From assembly GCA_947471745.1 (NCBI GenBank), contig CANJKZ010000723.1:5807001-5871000 (forward strand): a stretch of 64,000 nucleotides of DNA. The letters are read 5' to 3'. Origin of the DNA: Closterium sp. Naga37s-1 (Eukaryota; Streptophyta; Zygnematophyceae; Desmidiales; Closteriaceae). Of the stretch, positions 54,930 to 63,539 are shown piece after piece (the first letter of the stretch is position 1; the number at the start of each line of letters is the position of its first letter). The notes under the pieces were generated by a model. That model did not search any database and was not told the origin of the DNA. It saw only the letters and a program-made list of their open reading frames with translations. Made by a program: the position numbers and the translations under genes.

Positions 54930-55748
54930 TGTTGGTGCAACCCTACGGTTTGCACTCGGCTTGTTGTCCGTGTGCGTGAATGTGTGTGTGTATGGAATGG
55001 TATGAGGGCATGGGATAATATATATTTCATGCTTATAATTGTGTGTGAATGTTGAGTCATGATGTCGAGTGTGTGTGTCGAGTCAATAGCGAGTTATCGC
55101 TAGACGCGTGTTACGCGGTCGTTTGTGTCTCGCGCGCGGTTTCTATTTTGTCGTGCGTGGTTTCTATTTTGTCCTGTGTCGAACGTTCGGCGTGTCGCAG
55201 GTGTGTGCAGCAGACCCATCAAGAACTCAAGGATGAGTTTGTGATGAAGAGCCCGAGCCTTGGTGTCAAGCCTCAAGTGATTTCGAAGCTTGCCAAAAGG
55301 GTACACCTCAAGATATTGAAGATAGTTACATTACTTTGTGTAGTGTAACATTTCACTTGGTGTAGGCCCTAGTGAAGGGTAGTTTCGAGACCCTTCGTGG
55401 TTGGGGACAGTGTGGCACTGTTCCACATCACTGTACCTTGGCTCTTGGGGTTTGTAGGAGCTGGGAGTCATTCCCAACTCGTAACTCTTCCTATCTTGTG
55501 TTCTAAGACTATAGTGGCTGCCATAGTACCGTTCGTTCAAACCGACGCTGTGTCGTCAATTCTTTATCAAATCGTGCAATCTAAATTGCTAATTGTAGAC
55601 GACGTAAAGACGCTCCAGATCCAATTTGAATCAAGTCATTTGCAGCTGTGAGCAGAACGCTATCAACGTTTGAAGCCGCTGTGCAGAAATCCGTCTGTGC
55701 TCTCTATCTTTCGTTTTAGGCACATTCAAGCCTATTGTGACTATAACA
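54930..55748 (+). repeat. Copia-A copy 4, 3' LTR (819 bp)
   Basis: Full TG...CA LTR with GATAATATATATTTC at about 55013-55028, the likely AT-rich promoter segment lost in the 5' LTR. Confidence 0.95.
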
Positions 55749-55939
55749 ATACGTCCTTAGGACCTGAGATTCGGGCCCACCATTTTCTGCCCCTACAGCC
55801 TTACCTGCATTGCCTGCTGCCCGCGCGCGCCTCGGCTGCGCGCGCCCGTTAAAATTATCTTTTTTTTTTAGCGCGCCCCACTGCTGCAGCTCACGAGCGG
55901 CCCGCTGCAGCTTAGTGCGTCACTCCGGTACGCCGGCGT
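55749..55939. other. Unassigned flank right of Copia-A copy 4
   Basis: Noncoding, with GCGCGCGCCTCGGCTGCGCGCGC (a GC-rich inverted repeat, about 55825-55850) and a run of T at 55860-55870. The CGGTACGCCG motif near 55928 also occurs in the left flank. Confidence 0.4.
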
Positions 55940-56347
55940 GGTCCGGTACGCCGCATCAGCGCCTCCAGGCATGAAGCTGCCAAGTGGTGAACGTGCACGA
56001 GGTGGCGCTGTGCAAGGTTCAAGTACACAAGGTTAGGTGCACAATATAAAGCCGACCCTGGGATTTTCCTCATGGTTGAGGATGTGAAAGGGAGTGAGGG
56101 TGATGTGGGCTTGGTTGGGAAGGTTGTTATGCACCCCCTCACTCACTAGGTGATTGATTCAGGTTGCACAAGTCACATGACCCCACGGGCAGATTTGCTT
56201 GATGAGCTAAAGCCCCCTTGGAAGATCAAGTTTGTGGCTGCCGCTTCAGGTGCTTTGCTCCCTGTGATTGGTGTGGGCAATGTCAAGGTAATGGGAGCCA
56301 ATGGGGGGATTGTGGGGCTGGGGAATGTGCTGTTGGTTGAAGGTTTG
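55940..56347 (+). pseudogene. Copia-B copy 2 protease region
   Basis: Resumes Copia-B after the nested Copia-A: GCCTCCAGGCATGAAG is repeated from the gag side, then protease VIDSGCTSHMTPRADLL (about 56150-56200) and ALLPVIGVGNVKVMGANGG. A TAG precedes VIDSG (56148-56150). The sequence is cut after LLVEGLS and joins the 3' LTR, so integrase, RT and RNase H are all missing: copy 2 is an internally deleted element. Confidence 0.88.
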
Positions 56348-57180
56348 TCCCATCACATGTTCGTGCATTGCATGTGTGGTGTGCGCGTGTGCAAGAATTT
56401 GTGTTTGATGTTGTTTGGTTTTTCTGAGTGTGTGAAAATGTTATTTTTCTTGAGCAGATATCTGAATTGACTCCTCTGCTCGAGAGCTTTCCAACGAACC
56501 AAGTATCGCTTCAATCGGAGCACGAACAAGAAAGTTACGAACGTTAGAAGTTCGTATGCTTTTGATATTTGGTTGTGGTGATTATGGGAAGTTGTGGGGT
56601 TGACTCCATAAGGGGTACAGACTTTTGGGGGTTGGGAAATTTGTCCAAATCACTGTAGATGCTGCCAAGTGGTTGGGAGAAACCAAATTGGGTTGGCAAG
56701 TGTGGCCAACTTGGGTGAGGTGGATTGTGGAGGTTGGGAAATGGACAAAAGTCAAAGTGGGGTTCCTATAGGGAAGGGATTTGGTGTGCTTTTGGGGTTT
56801 CCTTGGTTGGGGATTCCTTGGGGACCTTCCCTCTTGTCCTCCTCTTCCCCTCCCACCTAGTTAATTGCTACTCTAACTTTCTTGTGTGAATCTTGTGAGA
56901 CTCTTGTAATTGAGTTAAGATTCTATGACAGCATACCCCCCCCCCCTGTGCGCCAAAATTGGTAAGGCGAGATTTACTTCACCTCTTGATACGATTCTAC
57001 TTGGGAATTGTAGCTACGCTCTAGAGCTACAACATACCAAAAATTGGTAAAGTGTTAACAGTGCGTTTTTTGTCAACGGTATTTCTTGTGAGCGCGACAT
57101 TCCTGTCCAGAATTCTAAGCCAACGATTTTGAGAAATTGAGGCACCTAATCTTCGTAGACTCCGTCCTTAGTCTCTAACA
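56348..57180 (+). repeat. Copia-B copy 2, 3' LTR, first ~50 bp missing
   Basis: Begins at CCCATCACATGTTCG, about position 50 of the full LTR, and ends CTCTAACA at 57180. It is nearer to 47538-48020 than to the LTR at 39562, consistent with the two belonging to one element. No PBS follows. Confidence 0.9.
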
Positions 57181-57293
57181 CCTTAAGTGAACCTGAAAGC
57201 ACAACTCACTCTAAGCATGGCGAAATAATAAAAGAACACCAAAATATAGACCAGAGCGAGCTCTAGCCTACTCCAACCATATGCTCCCTTGTA

Positions 57294-59227
57294 TTGCTTG
57301 TTTCTACTTGTTCATTCGCTAGTGTTACTTTGACAGCTACCCCTGAAGGTGTTGGAGTTGGACATGAGAGTGTGCGTGCACGTGGTCCTAGTGCTAGGGG
57401 TGCTGGAGTTGGAGCTGAGCCCGTGTCTGCAGGATGTTCTAGTCTTCTGGGAGCTGGTGGTAGTCGAACTGTCCCTTGGGGTGCTACGACTTGGGTTGCG
57501 GGTGCGCGCTCTGCTGGACCTGGAGAGCTTGGGACTGGCCGCGTTGCTGCTGCTCTGGGGGTGGTGCGACTGGTTCTTTGGAGAGCGGTCCTCGGGCTAC
57601 CACCACCCCTGACACTACTCCTCCCCCTCACCCCTACCCGACCCAGCACCAGGCCCTTCTTCGCTGTGCACGTGAGGAGCAGCTGGAGTTGGAGCGAGAG
57701 AGGCTAGTGTTGGAGCGGCAGCAGCTGGAGCTACAGTAGCTGGAGGAGCAGCAGCAGCAGCAGCAGCAAGAGCAGCAGCTGCTGCAGCAAGAGCAGCGGT
57801 AGCAGCAGCCGCAGCAGCAGCAGGAGCAGCAGGAGCAGCAGCAGCGGCCGCCTACGCCTCCTGTCTCTGGCCTTCGAGCCCTTGGTCTCCCCTCCCCTTC
57901 TCCTCCCTCCTCCCCCTCTCCTCCTGTCTACGCTCCCATGTTTCCTCCTCCTGACCCCACCTTGGCTGTTTTCCCCCGTTCTCAGCCTCCGTTATCCCCT
58001 CCTCTTTCTCACACTTGGGCTTCTCACTCTCCTCGTGCTCATCCCTCGTCCCCTGTTCCCGTCAATGACCTTCGTACTGTCCTGTTTCGTTTTGCTTCCT
58101 TCTCCCCCTGAGTCTGCCCTTCCTGCTTCCCTCTCTACTGTCACTAACAACTACCGCACGTACCGTCCTGTTCTTTCTCGTGTTCTCGCCTCTCTTGTTA
58201 TGGACCCTCGTGCCTCTCTGTCTTCTGTCTACGCCTTACTGCCACTGTCACTGAGCTCACCGCTACTTGCCGCCTTGACTACGCCACTCGTGTCATTGCT
58301 GTCGGGGGTGGGTTTGCCCTTGGCTGTGATGCCCTAAAGGACAGGCAGTTTGAACTAGAGTTCCTGGCAGCCGCTTCGCCTCATCTCTGTGCCATGCTGC
58401 TCGCCCCTGAGGGAGACCCCGACACCCTTGACACACTAACTCCTCGCACTTACGCTGAGGCAGTGTCAGGGCCTTGGGCCTGTCAGTGGAGAGCTGCCAT
58501 GGACGCAAAGATATCCTCCTACAGATCCACAGGCACCTACGTCGACGAGGTTCCCCCTTCGGGGGCAAACGTAGTCGATGGCATGTGGATCTTCAAGGTG
58601 AAGCGGCCACCGGGATCTCCTCCGGTCTTCAAGGCGCGTTATGTGGCTAGAGGTTTTAGTCAGTGCGAAGGAGTTGACTTCTTTCAGACCTTTGCGCCTA
58701 CCTCGAAGATGACCATTCTTCGGGTGTTACTTCACGTGGCAGCACAGAGAGACTACAAGATACACTCTCTCGACTTCTCCAGTGCCTTCCTTCTGGGCAG
58801 CCTACACGAGGAGGTCTGGCTGCGTCATCCCTCTTCCTTCACTGGCACTTTCCCTCTTGGGACCTAGTGGAGGCTCAAACATCCGGTCTACGGTCCCTCT
58901 CAGTCTCCTCGTGAGTGGCACGACACTCTTCACTCTACTCTGTCTGACCTCGGCTTCTATCCGTCTTCTGCCGACCCGTCGCTGTTTGTTCCCCACGGCT
59001 CCACACCTTTCTTTGTACTGGTCTACGTCGACAACCTAGTCTTTGCCACTGCTGGCACGGTTGCTTTGGCGGACGTGAAGTCCAAACTGCAGAGGAGACA
59101 CACGTGCACTAACCTTCGTGAGCTGCACCACTACCTTGGCCTGCAGATTACCAGGGACAAAGCAGCTCGCATCATCACTCTGACCCTGTCACACATGGTG
59201 CAGCAGGTCCTTCAGCGATTCAGGTTT
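57294..59227 (+). pseudogene. Copia-H pol: linker and RT, truncated
   Basis: Plus-strand pieces: a Gly/Ala-rich linker (57340-57560), a Gln/Glu-rich stretch with EEQLELERERLVLERQ, a Ser/Pro-rich linker, then RT: RTYAEAVSGPWACQWRAAM, GMWIFKVKRPPGSPP, ARYVARGFSQCEGVDFF, FAPTSKMTILRVLLHVA, LDFSSAFLLGSLHEE (58455-58830), a TAG at 58864-58866, then SPREWHDTLHSTL and the active site LVYVDNLVFA at about 59018-59045. YVDN replaces YVDD. It continues to LGLQITRDKAARIITL and stops matching at 59227. No LTR, integrase or RNase H is attached. It differs from Copia-F at many positions, so it is a separate family. Confidence 0.88.
57730..57852 (+). repeat. CAG/GCA trinucleotide repeat in Copia-H linker
   Basis: Interrupted CAG repeats that encode Gln-rich sequence (with GAG and CGG variants), broken by in-frame TAG codons. 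It is part of the variable linker between integrase and RT. Confidence 0.85.
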
Positions 59228-60416
59228 AGGGTTAGGTATATGTACCCCAACTGACAGTAATACATGCACAATTCTATTTCTGACACCTTTCCCCCCCCCC
59301 TCCCTCCTCCCCCCACCTTCCCTCCCCTAAGAAAGGTGGTCAAAATCAGGCACGCGTCATCGGGAAAGATAATACCGTAGTACCGAGTGGCCTTGCAACG
59401 AGTCGGTCGTGACCCATGTGTCATCTTTGCTTGTGCAATCAACCCATCACAGTAGGAAATCAACGTGGCGTCCTATCGGCATCGCGCGCACGCGATGATT
59501 TAAAATCTTCCAAGGCTGGTGTATCTGGTCCGCCACAGGCTGAACACTTGGCGCAATGTTGGGGCAGGCGATACCGTATGGCCACGGTTAGTAGTGCATA
59601 TGCACTTATAATAAAAACCGATTGTTTAAGGGGGCGCTTGTAATTGAGTGTAGGGCATAAGCGCCGGCGCCTACACAACAGAAAAAAATGTAGGTACCAA
59701 ATTGAAGCCCTCAATAGGAAAGACTCGTCTGTAAATCGTTCATGTGGGATTGTGCACGGAATTTCAGACGAAAACCACCGCGCTTCGATTTCCCACCGCA
59801 CAAAATCCGTCCCGATGCAACGCACCTGCCAAAGCTTGACTCGAAACCTGTCGTGCGGCCCAATCGCATCGTCACGCAATGCTAGGCAGAGAATCTTGTT
59901 CGAACCCACTAAAAGGGTGTTGAATCCCCCCTGCCAGCGTGCATGGCCGGTCCTGCGAACCTTCATCTGCAGATTCAGGCAGGAGGGTACCCGTCTCTCA
60001 TTGGCGAGGACCCTGGACCGCTAATCTGAAGGGGTCCTCTCCAAACATGATGCAAAAACTACACAACAAATACAAACAATTATATAAATTATGTAATCAT
60101 ATTTTGACATGCCCCCATAATTGTTTGCAGGAGTAAGTGTAAAACGCCCTCTTAAGGGGTACACCAGGAGTGCGCTGCGGATGAGGGCAGAGTGGCAAGT
60201 GTGGAGGAGGAGGGGAGAGAGAAAGAGGAGAGGTGGAGAGAGGAGGCGGAGGGCAGGCGCGAACGTGACAGCTCCAATGCTGGCGAACCCACTTTTGAAC
60301 CCCCTTTCATGAAGGGGGGAGGTGAGAGAGGGATGAGGAGAGGAGGTGGGGGCAGGCATGAGCATGACAGCTCAAATGCTGAAGAACTCTCTTGCAGACC
60401 CCCAAGTTCCCACCCC
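59228..60416. other. Unassigned 1.2 kb including a tandem duplication
   Basis: No coding motif or LTR. The start GGTTTAGGGTTAGGTA resembles a plant telomere repeat for only about two units. A run of C/T occurs at 59286-59330. Within 60230-60400 a segment of about 95 bp is repeated imperfectly (GACAGCTCCAATGCTG at about 60268, GACAGCTCAAATGCTG at about 60366). A 168-codon minus-strand frame (59966-59460) shows no family I recognise. The right end AATTC is the TSD of the following solo LTR. Confidence 0.45.
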
Positions 60417-60421
60417 AATTC

Positions 60422-61269
60422 TGTTAGAGATTAAGGACGGAGTCTACGAAGATTAAGTGCCTAAATTTCACAAAATCGTTGGCTTATAATTCTGGACAGA
60501 ATCGTCGCGCTCACAAGAAACGCCGTCGACGAAGAATCGCACGGTCAAAACTTCACCATTTATGGATATGATGTAGCTATAGAGTGTAGCTACAATTCCC
60601 AATTTGAATCGTATCAAAAGGGGAAGTATTTCTCAACTTATCGATTTCGGCGCACTCGGGGGTATGCTTGTCATAGGAACTTAACTCAATCACAATTGTC
60701 TCACAAATTCGCACAAGAACGTTAGAGTAGCTAGAAACCGGGTAGGAGGGGATGAGGAGGACGAGAGGGAAGGTCCCAAGGGAGTCCCAACCAAGGAAAC
60801 CCCATGCCACACGATTCTCCTCTCTCTAGGCAACCCCAACTTTGACCTTTGTCACTTTCCCAACCTCCACAATCCACCTCACCCAAGTTGGCCACACTTT
60901 CCAACCCAATTTGGTTTCTCCCAACCACTTGGCAGCAACTACAGTGATGGGGACGAATTTCCCAACCCCTAAAAGTCTGTACCCCATATTGAGTCACTTC
61001 ACAACTTCCCAAAGTCGTCGCGTCCCAATCAAAACTTTGAACGACTTCATCGTTCTTGCTCCGGTCGCGAGGTTTCTTGGTTCGTCGGAAAGCTCTTGAG
61101 TAGAGAAACCATTCCAGATATCTCCTCAAGCAAAATATCATTCACACGCACCCAGAGAATCCAAACCACACGAAACACAATTCTTGCACACGCTCACACC
61201 ACGCATGCAAGCACGAACATATGATGGGAGGCAGACAGACGTGAATCCAAATGATAGCATTACATAACA
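60422..61269 (-). mobile_element. Solo LTR of Copia-B (848 bp) with TSD AATTC
   Basis: TGTTAGAGATT...ACATAACA, flanked by AATTC at 60417-60421 and 61270-61274. No PBS or PPT adjoins it. Relative to the minus strand it matches the LTR at 39562-40413, and the sequence on its 5' side is the same spacer. Confidence 0.95.
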
Positions 61270-61540
61270 AATTCAATCACCACCTTAACCTCAACCCCCC
61301 CCTTTTCAGCTGCCCCTTTGAACCTCACCCCCACCACTTCACACTTCCGCTCACGGCAGCAGGCGTGGCAGTGACACAGAGAAGTGAGGATGGGGTGGTG
61401 CTGTCGGCTAACTCACACCCACCACCCTCGTACCCTCCCAGGCAGGTCTGCTGGTGTGCTTGTGGGTCCACATGCGCGTGGGCACGCCACTGGCGGGCTC
61501 GCTGGTGCTCTGGCGAGTCCGCTGGCTTGCTCGCTGGCGG
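61270..61540. repeat. Spacer, inverted copy of 39287-39561
   Basis: Reverse complement of the spacer at 39287-39561 with few differences, mostly in the C/G run. It ends at the Gypsy LTR fragment, as does the other copy. Confidence 0.9.
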
Positions 61541-61580
61541 TGTGAGGATTAAAGAACCGGTTCAGAAATTAGAAAATGAA
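61541..61580 (-). repeat. Gypsy LTR end, 40 bp
   Basis: TGTGAGGATTAAAGAACCGG... matches the reverse complement of 39247-39286, the last 40 bp of the Gypsy LTR. It is cut at 61580 and joined to the first 52 bp of a Copia-B LTR. Confidence 0.85.
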
Positions 61581-61632
61581 CATACTATGGGAGGCAGACA
61601 CATGTGAATGCAAATGATAGCATCACATAACA
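61581..61632 (-). repeat. Copia-B LTR start, 52 bp
   Basis: On the minus strand it reads TGTTATGTGATGCTATC... directly after a polypurine tract (GAGAGGGATTT, 61643-61633), so it is the start of the 3' LTR of the Copia-B at 61690-62712, truncated after 52 bp. Confidence 0.88.
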
Positions 61633-61689
61633 AAATCCCTCTCTGGCTACCTACCATCATCCCACATGCCATAGCTCGAGCATGCACCC

Positions 61690-62712
61690 TCAATGCACAC
61701 TCATCCCAGCAAGCTTCATGCCGTTCTAGTGCTCAGGTTCAGCCAGGCGCGTGGTGAGAATGTCAGCCGCCTGCTGATGGGTCTTCACAATCTCCAGCCG
61801 CACCTCCTTGTCTAGGAGCCTCCTCACCCAGTGCCACTTGGGCCTGATGTGCTTCGTCAGCCCATGAAGGCAGCGTTTTTGGCAAGCTTCACTGCCGACT
61901 CAATGTCACAGAACATCACAGTCGGCTCCTTCTGGCACACTCCAATCTCCTCCAACAAACGCCTCAGCCACACTACCTCCTTCGCCCCATGATGCAGGGC
62001 CATGTACTCTGTCTCACATGAGGTCTGCCCCACCTCGTTCTGCTTCTTGCTGCGCCAGCTCAGTGCAACACCTCCAAACAGGCACACATAGCCTCCAATG
62101 CTGGTGCCATCCGTCTTCACATAGTTGAAGCTAGCGTCGGTGTAGCAAGTCAGGAGCATCTCCCCCTTGCTCAAATCAGCAGCAAACCGCTGCTGCCTTT
62201 GCCTCATAGCACTGTACTCCAAACCCATAGATGCTGTAGCGCTGACATAGCGGACCAACCTCTTGGCAGCTTCCAGCTGCTCATGACTAGGGCGTGAGAC
62301 CACACTGGCAAGCCTCGATGTTGCAAAGGCAATGTTAGGCCGTGTGTGGTTAGCCGTATAGGTGAGTGCCCCAACCATGGAATGAAACAGCCTCTTGTCA
62401 CTCTCACCCACCACCTCCTCATCAGCACAAGGCTCCACAGTGAACCCCAAAAGGCAGTGGGGTGGCTGGCTTTCTTCCATCTTGCAGCTCATGCTTCTCA
62501 GCCAGCCCCTCACAATACTTCCTCTGGTGCAACCTCAGCTCTCCCTTGTCAAGGTCCCTCTCCACATGCATCCCAAGGTAATACTTCACATCTCCCATCT
62601 TCGAGCACTTGAACTGCATCTCCTCCACATGCTCAATCATCGCAGACAACTCGGAGAAGAGCAGGATGTCGTCCACATACACCAGGAGCATAAGGAACTG
62701 CTCCTTCTCTTG
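61690..62712 (-). pseudogene. Copia-B RT second half and RNase H, minus strand
   Basis: In coding order from 62712: LLQEKEQFLMLLVYVDDIL (active site YVDD about 62680), YYLGMHVERDLDKGE, LHQRKYCEGLAEKHEL, PATPLP; an indel near 62450 shifts the frame; then TVEPCADEEVVGES, NHTRPNIAFATSRLAS, RNase H start CYTDASFNYVKTDG, TSCETEYMALHHGAKE and MFCDIESAVKLAKN. A second indel near 61870 shifts the tail (HMGLT... region). It begins in RT only a few codons downstream of where Copia-B copy 1 breaks off at 44983, on the opposite strand. See the inversion finding. Confidence 0.92.
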
Positions 62713-63150
62713 CAGCAGGGTTATGGTTTTACTCATGGCAGTGATCTCATCAGCTGGCGCTCCACTCGCTCATCCTCTGTCCGCCTTTCCACCTGCAAGG
62801 CTGAGTTGTTCGCAGGCACATTGGCAGCTCAGGAGGATCGCTGACTCTCATTTCTCCTTGATAAGCTTTGTCACTCTCAGCCCTCTGTGATGCTTTCTTG
62901 TGACAGTGCGAGCATGATTCGTCTCACTGAAAATCCTATCTATTATGCCTGCAGCAAACACATAGAGGTCCGCTATTTCTTCGTATGCGAACTGGTGCAG
63001 TCTGGCTTCTTACGTCTTCGCAAGGTGGCCGCTACTGCCAACCTTGTTGACATTTTCACTAAGGCCCTCTTACGTGCGCCACACCGTTTCTACGTGCGCG
63101 AGCTTGGGCTCACGCGTCTCGCCACTTTTGGGGGTGTGCCGGTTTGCTAG
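62713..63150 (+). pseudogene. Copia-F RNase H
   Basis: Reads GYGFTHGSDLISWRSTR then SSSVRLSTCKAELFAG, a TGA at about 62842-62844, VMLSCDSASMIRLTENP, KHIEVRYFFVCELVQSG and ATANLVDIFTKALLRAP, ending in TAG 63148-63150. This is the RNase H half of a Copia, without its RT. The minus-strand Copia-F at 44984 ends with AKHVLRYLRATSDL, which in Copia proteins lies about 40 residues before GYxF. The two pieces thus fit as one gene apart from about 110 bp. Assignment to F rather than H is inferred. Confidence 0.8.
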
Positions 63151-63539
63151 ATGTTTTGTTCTAGAGCTTCACCTAGACTAACAAACTAAAACAAGTATAG
63201 TGTGACACACCCTCATAGTCTAGGTGACGGTTGTCCTGTAGAAAGCAAGACCAAGGGTCACAGGACTAGTCAGCAAGAACAAGCAACGGTCACAAGACCA
63301 GTTCACAAGAACAAAGCAACTCTCGGGGGGGATCTCAAGATCGCCACACAGTCCGAGAACAAGCAAAGGGGCCACAAGGCCAATCCACATGCAATGGTAT
63401 AGCAGATATAAGAGATGCAAGAGTACAAGACATGCATGACAAGCATCTCTACAGGAGCAAGGGGCCACAAGGCCTGTCCACAAGCACAGATATAGAACAT
63501 ATAGTGAGATACAATAGTACAAGACAAAGCATCTCTATG
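63151..63539. repeat. Noncoding stretch with ~85-bp tandem duplication
   Basis: Two imperfect copies of an ~85 bp unit (63366-63455 and 63456-63540), each with GGGGCCACAAGGCC near the start and AAGCATCTCTA near the end. Before it a TGTTTTGTTCTAGAG...GTGTGACA segment (63154-63208) has TG...CA ends and the phrase CACCTAGACTAA, also found in the LTR-like sequence at 10233. It could hold LTR sequence of the Copia elements on either side, but no boundary is proven. Confidence 0.5.

Larger units (their letters stand above)
49280..55748 (+). mobile_element. Copia-A copy 4: complete, intact polyprotein
   Basis: 6469 bp. LTRs 49280-50084 (805 bp) and 54930-55748 (819 bp) differ by about seven substitutions, a 13 bp and a 1 bp indel, so they are about 99% identical where aligned. 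PBS, PPT and the complete gag-pol frame are present. The flanking 5 bp are ATAGG (49275-49279) and ATACG (55749-55753), a TSD with one mismatch. It is inserted in a Copia-B (copy 2). It is the only copy in the window with an unbroken reading frame and the best candidate for a recently or still mobile element. Confidence 0.96.

Noticed and set aside
59226-59242. Interstitial telomere repeat (TTTAGGGTTAGG)
   Set aside because: Fewer than two full units and no second copy nearby; chance is sufficient.
4571-59660. Similar AAGCGC...CCCC sequences at about 4571 and 59632 as terminal inverted repeats of a DNA transposon
   Set aside because: The match is short and imperfect, the sites are 55 kb apart among unrelated elements, and no target duplication is visible.
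59460-59966. 168-codon minus-strand frame as a host gene
   Set aside because: No recognisable family, no supporting start context, and overlapping open frames on the other strand; left as unassigned.
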